A stretch of DNA of 64,000 nt from Stropharia rugosoannulata. Lineage: Eukaryota; Basidiomycota; Agaricomycetes; Agaricales; Strophariaceae. The position numbers and the translations under genes were made by a program. The first letter of the stretch is position 1. The number at the start of each line of letters is the position of its first letter. The stretch spans positions 186,001 through 250,000 of the forward strand of contig JANCIK010000007.1 in the NCBI GenBank assembly GCA_028532985.1, written 5' to 3'. Positions 60,253 through 64,000 of the stretch are shown here, piece after piece. The notes under the pieces were generated by a model. That model was not told where the DNA came from. It searched no databases and worked only from the letters and a program-made list of their open reading frames with translations.

Positions 60253-61785
60253 TCAGAGCAGGGAAGAAAGCAGCATATTTGAGTAAGCCGTACCCCGTGC
60301 GCTCTGGCGCAGCGCCTTCCAACGAGACGCCTGACCTTTGCCTGGTTTGGGTACTGTAGGCTTTTGAGATGCTCCGTACGGAGCATATCTCAGCGTCGGC
60401 CTGTATTGGCTCTCTGGTACGTCTTCGTCTTCGTCTTCATCTTCCTGCTGATACAGCTGCACAATCTCATTGGACGGGGTGTGATTGCTGGACAAGTTGC
60501 TATATCAGATCGCTTATTGATTTATCGAATAATCGTACGTACCAGTATCTGTGCAGCATTGCACTTCTTTCCTGGCTAACGCTGCTTGCCGGCAGGATCC
60601 AATCCGGGAGCGCAGTGTCCCACCCATCGGGCAGTGGCAGAACGTCATTGGCGACGCGCTTGCCTTTCTCTGGAATATGGATCAATTTCTTAAAAAAGGT
60701 GAAAAAAATCGACGACGTACTTGTCTTGCGCACCGGCGCCGCCTTGGTCAACTTCAGTGCCTTGCCTTTCTTTCCCCGTCCTGTCGACACCGTCAGGGCG
60801 GGGAGACTAACAATGCAACAAACATCAGTGTCCATGGCGTGAAGGGGCTGTTCCATAACATACCTTGGACTTAATTGAAGTTGTTGGGCTTCATGCTCGA
60901 CAGCTTTTGAGCTGGAGCTTCCTGCATTGGACCCAGTTTGTAGGTCCGATATATTGTTTATGGTAACAGTTCCCTCTTGAACAAGGGAACTGTCATTTGT
61001 GTGCTCCACTGTTCCGCCTCGCTTTAGTAAATGTAAATTGGGACACCAATACACTTACTTGGATATGGTTGCCAACCATCGTCTTTAGGCGGGGTGACTT
61101 CCGCCCTTGATGTGGCTACCGATCCAGCGTCTGCAACGTTGTGTTTATAAATGCATATGATGCACTGACGACCACTGCTTACAGCAATATTCTTCCGTTT
61201 GTACGGACGAGCAAGTTGGGATTGACTCGGCAGACGGTGAGGAGAAACCTTCAAACATAGATTATTTCTCGTTGAAACAATACTGCGAATAGAAGTACCA
61301 ACCATCCGAGTCGTCAGAGTGAACCCGCCGAGTCCGCGGAGGATGGGATGGATAGCCCGTGCTAGGGCCAGCGGCATTGTAGGCCCCATCTACAACAAAA
61401 CAAGAGTATTGACATATGGCATAGTGTTCTATGGTATAAGCGCTTACATGCGTCGTCTACTGTATGAAGACGTTCTATGGCCGAAGTTGTGAAGGCTTTA
61501 AATAGCACTAAACAGTTAAATCATTTAATGTACTGACCCAAAGCCACTGTTTCATAGTACGTCGAATGATTTGTGTCAGGCATATATATGCCATTACTGA
61601 TGATTGCATCCCATCTCTTCAGGTCGATGTATTGACTCTGTAAGTCTTCGCACGCCAAAGCGGCCATCAGTAAGCATAATATCTTGTGAATGGTACAACG
61701 TACAAGTATGGTACTCAGAGTCGTTGTACTCATAAGTATCCATCTGCTCCCCGAAGACGGTTTGCGATTGAAAGTATGTGGACAT
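60253..61785 (-). CDS. Unrecognised protein, right-arm paralogue
   Basis: Paralogue of the gene at 47460, with the same exon order. The start at 61785 reads MSTYFQSQTVFGEQMDTYEYNDSEY; its first exon is shorter than the left copy by an internal deletion. Then come SQYIDLKRWDAI, a short exon with TSAIERLHTVDDA, one with GAYNAAGPSTGYPSH, an exon with AGSVATSRAEVTPPKDDGW that is much shorter and different in the left copy, and then HTNDSSLVQEGTVTIN. The last exons (LPDWILPASSVS and the Glu/Asp tract) are almost identical to the left copy. Function unknown. The 5' exons differ clearly between paralogues while the 3' exons do not. Confidence 0.55.
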
Positions 61786-63040
61786 GATCACGTTGGCTGG
61801 TGTATCAGTGACGTGGGGTTTGAAGCTTAGTTTGGAGTCCTAGGTCGCAACTCTGGGGCTTTTTATCTGCTTCGGCGTCCCTTTTACTTGTACGTGACTG
61901 TCCGCGAGTAATGCTGTGCTATATCGAGCGTTCGACTACGGCGTCGGTAGCCACGCCACGATGCCAGTGTGACCGCTGCCTTGCCACTGCAGCATGTTAA
62001 ACGTCCTGTTTCTAGCAGCTAGACTCGGCAGAGAGTAGCTGCCGATGGTGTGCAGTGATATAGAGAGAACTAGTGTACCAAAACAAAGGGACGGCCGGGT
62101 GAAAATATACGTTCAGATGCGTTGAACTTGAATCAGATGGGCGGCAGCTATCCATTTCGCCATTGTTCATAATGATACACTTCAAGCTTCAATACATTTG
62201 AGCGTGGTAATACCTGTCTTTCGGTGCTCTCCTACTCACACCTAATAGTCGTAAACTCCCAGACGTCTGGATGTAGTGAGCTGAACTGCCTCAAAATTCC
62301 GTGCTGCGATCAACTCACAAACGCGGTGTCCATAATCTGCGTCTAACCTACCCTTCACTCAACTGATTCAGAATACACGTTGTTCCCTCCAGTCGGATAA
62401 ATTATGGCCACAACCTCTCACATAAAGCTATGCCTTCCCATTCCGAATCTAAAACACCGTAGCTAGATAGTAGTACATGTGTATCTATAGAAATTCTCGC
62501 TTTGCCGCCGTGTAACAGTGAGTTATTCCTTGCTTCAAGGGGGGAGAGACTTACACTGGAATGGTTTTAATTATATCTGATCTAACACTTAATAGCTTTC
62601 AAAATGCACCCTTATCTTTGCAATTGAAACCGGGCATCTGTATCATCTTCTGTATTCAGACGCTGTATCGCGGAAACCGCGTGTGCAAACAACAAAACGG
62701 AGAACAACCTCTTGCCGCTCGCCTCAGACACGGCTCAAAAATAAACATGGTGGTACATGATGCTTTATGACTCGGTCAGGCTTAATGTGAGATATTCTTG
62801 ATCCGCCGCCTTGTGCAAGTCGCATGCTTATACGCGAGAAGATTGGGCTTTGTGGGCGCGATCATCAAAATACGCCAGATAACATACCAGCCGACTTGCG
62901 GCCGACTGACAAGCATCTAAGTCTGGCTGATGCCGTGATCGAAGAAGTGGTCTAGAGGTCACTTCTGGTTGTTTTCTGATAGACGGTTGCGGTGCAGGTG
63001 CGGAATGAGTTATATTTGTTCGTCGATCCTAAATGAATGG

Positions 63041-64000
63041 CTAGCTAAAGAAATATATGCGACTTTCTAAACGTTGTCTCAAATCTATTTCTTCATCGGG
63101 CATACGTCCATCACGTTTACATGACAAATAGTGTTGAATATCTCTGAGAACCTGTTGACGAGCGGGATGGGCAACACAAATATGACCAACGTGTAACCGC
63201 ACAAACGAGATCATCCCCGGACTTGTACTGCAGCATTTGAGAAGACAAGGTAGGGATTCAAGGGCCCATTGCATGGCGGGATCATTATGCTGATAAGGTA
63301 TCTTGTACTTGTATAGTGCGACTCCTGCATTACGATAGATTCGGCGGACCCGCCATTGCCTGACGCTGCGTGCCCGAATCCCTGAATACGTGCGGCTTTG
63401 ACAAGAGTTGCAGAGACTTTTGATATGAAGCGTTGTGTAGTAAAAGTGTTGTTTCGACAGAGATTGCAGTAGCGCCATAACTGTGACATCGAAGTGCTGT
63501 CTGAGCAGAGAAAGATGGTTGGGGACAGCAGAGCCGAAAAGCATCCTGATAACTGCACTGGTATCCCATATTTGATCCCTTCCATCATTTACAAAGAATG
63601 CACTTTCATTGAACGCCTTTTGCAATGGGGTCATGCGTGGCAGGTAATTTAGGAGCGAAGATCTGAGTGGAAACACGGCATGGCATACTAAGGCTGTTGT
63701 CAGAGGACGACTCGATAAGTATACATCCAGTTTTTTGCGCAACTCTAGCATAAATTTTGGCTGCCAGACGTGATCCCACACGTCATTTTCCTTGAGTTTG
63801 CAGATGAGCAAAGTATATAGATTATATAGAGTGACATACCCGTCCTTTTCGTGCCCAATAACAGCGATAGAAATCTCGTACATCATCCATAGGGAAAGCT
63901 TTATCAAACTGCAAATCATCAAGAATTTGATGCCAGGCCAAGTCGACTTCATGTGTTCTCTGTGTTTCGTCAGAAAGACTGTTGAGAAGATACAAGAAAA
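63041..64000 (-). CDS. Unrecognised protein, 5' end outside window
   Basis: Minus-strand gene whose 3' part is visible: exon 63840 to beyond 64000, and exon 63041-63790. They join in phase across a 49-bp intron (YWARKGR, then ENDVWDHVWQPK) to about 300 residues. It is helix-rich with many aromatic residues (AWHQILDDLQFDKAF, LLNYLPRMTPLQKAFNESAFFVN), no membrane segment and no domain I recognise. CNSCQSRTYSG has a CxxC but no complete zinc site was seen. Its stop codon is only a few bases from the edge of the right duplication arm. Confidence 0.6.
   Translation of the reverse strand, partial: FSCIFSTVFLTKHREHMKSTWPGIKFLMICSLIKLSLWMMYEISIAVIGHEKDGYVTLYNLYTLLICKLKENDVWDHVWQPKFMLELRKKLDVYLSSRPLTTALVCHAVFPLRSSLLNYLPRMTPLQKAFNESAFFVNDGRDQIWDTSAVIRMLFGSAVPNHLSLLRQHFDVTVMALLQSLSKQHFYYTTLHIKSLCNSCQSRTYSGIRARSVRQWRVRRIYRNAGVALYKYKIPYQHNDPAMQWALESLPCLLKCCSTSPGMISFVRLHVGHICVAHPARQQVLRDIQHYLSCKRDGRMPDEEIDLRQRLESRIYFFS

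Larger units (their letters stand above)
59345..63033 (-). repeat. Right arm of a large inverted segmental duplication
   Basis: Reverse-complement partner of 46196-49745. It carries about 70 bp more than the left arm near 59925-59995, and lacks about 60 bp within the first coding exon of the unknown gene. It ends a few bases short of the stop codon of the gene at 63041. Confidence 0.9.

Overview
The window is nuclear DNA of a filamentous basidiomycete, most likely an Agaricomycete. Genes are split by many short (about 45-60 bp) GT-AG introns. The core eukaryotic proteins (CPSF160/Cft1, Sec31, Exo70, NF-YB, Lcb3-type phosphatase) are of fungal type. FunK1 fungal-specific kinases, an expanded family in mushroom-forming fungi, are present in several copies. 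I would not name a genus. No rRNA, tRNA, CRISPR array or recognisable transposase or reverse-transcriptase gene was found. All gene models were spliced by eye from the sequence; coding phase is kept across every junction given, but none is supported by RNA data.

Region 1 (1-15.2 kb) is gene-dense housekeeping sequence: the 3' part of cft1 (mRNA 3'-end processing), sec31 (COPII outer coat), a convergent omega-like glutathione S-transferase, a wrecked FunK1 copy (A), and exo70 (exocyst).

Region 2 (15.2-26.4 kb) is a duplication-driven block: FunK1 copies B (broken), C (intact, long) and D (intact, short), interleaved with a secreted fungalysin (M36) protease and NF-YB. Copy D and NF-YB are divergent and share a promoter of about 540 bp. 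That promoter, together with part of NF-YB exon 1, has been copied to a site upstream of FunK1-C, leaving a dead NF-YB fragment there.

Region 3 (26.4-46.2 kb) is gene-poor. It holds one large bHLH transcription factor (27.4-30.4 kb) with a striking hairpin in an intron, one single-pass membrane protein (40.4-41.4 kb), and two long stretches (about 10 kb and 4.8 kb) in which I see no convincing gene.

Region 4 (46.2-63.0 kb) is bounded by an inverted segmental duplication with arms of about 3.6 kb. Each arm carries a paralogue of an unrecognised gene next to a convergent GNAT acetyltransferase, intact in the left arm and degenerate in the right. A stretch of about 460 bp is practically identical between arms while the outer parts have diverged, which suggests gene conversion. 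Between the arms lie a tandem GNAT pair, an Lcb3-type sphingoid-base-phosphate phosphatase and a conserved-looking unknown gene. The second GNAT gene has about 1.7 kb of foreign DNA, with a 15-bp minisatellite, inside its first intron.

The window ends in the 5'-truncated (minus strand) gene of an unrecognised protein. The most interesting material is the duplication and gene-conversion architecture rather than one new biochemical system.
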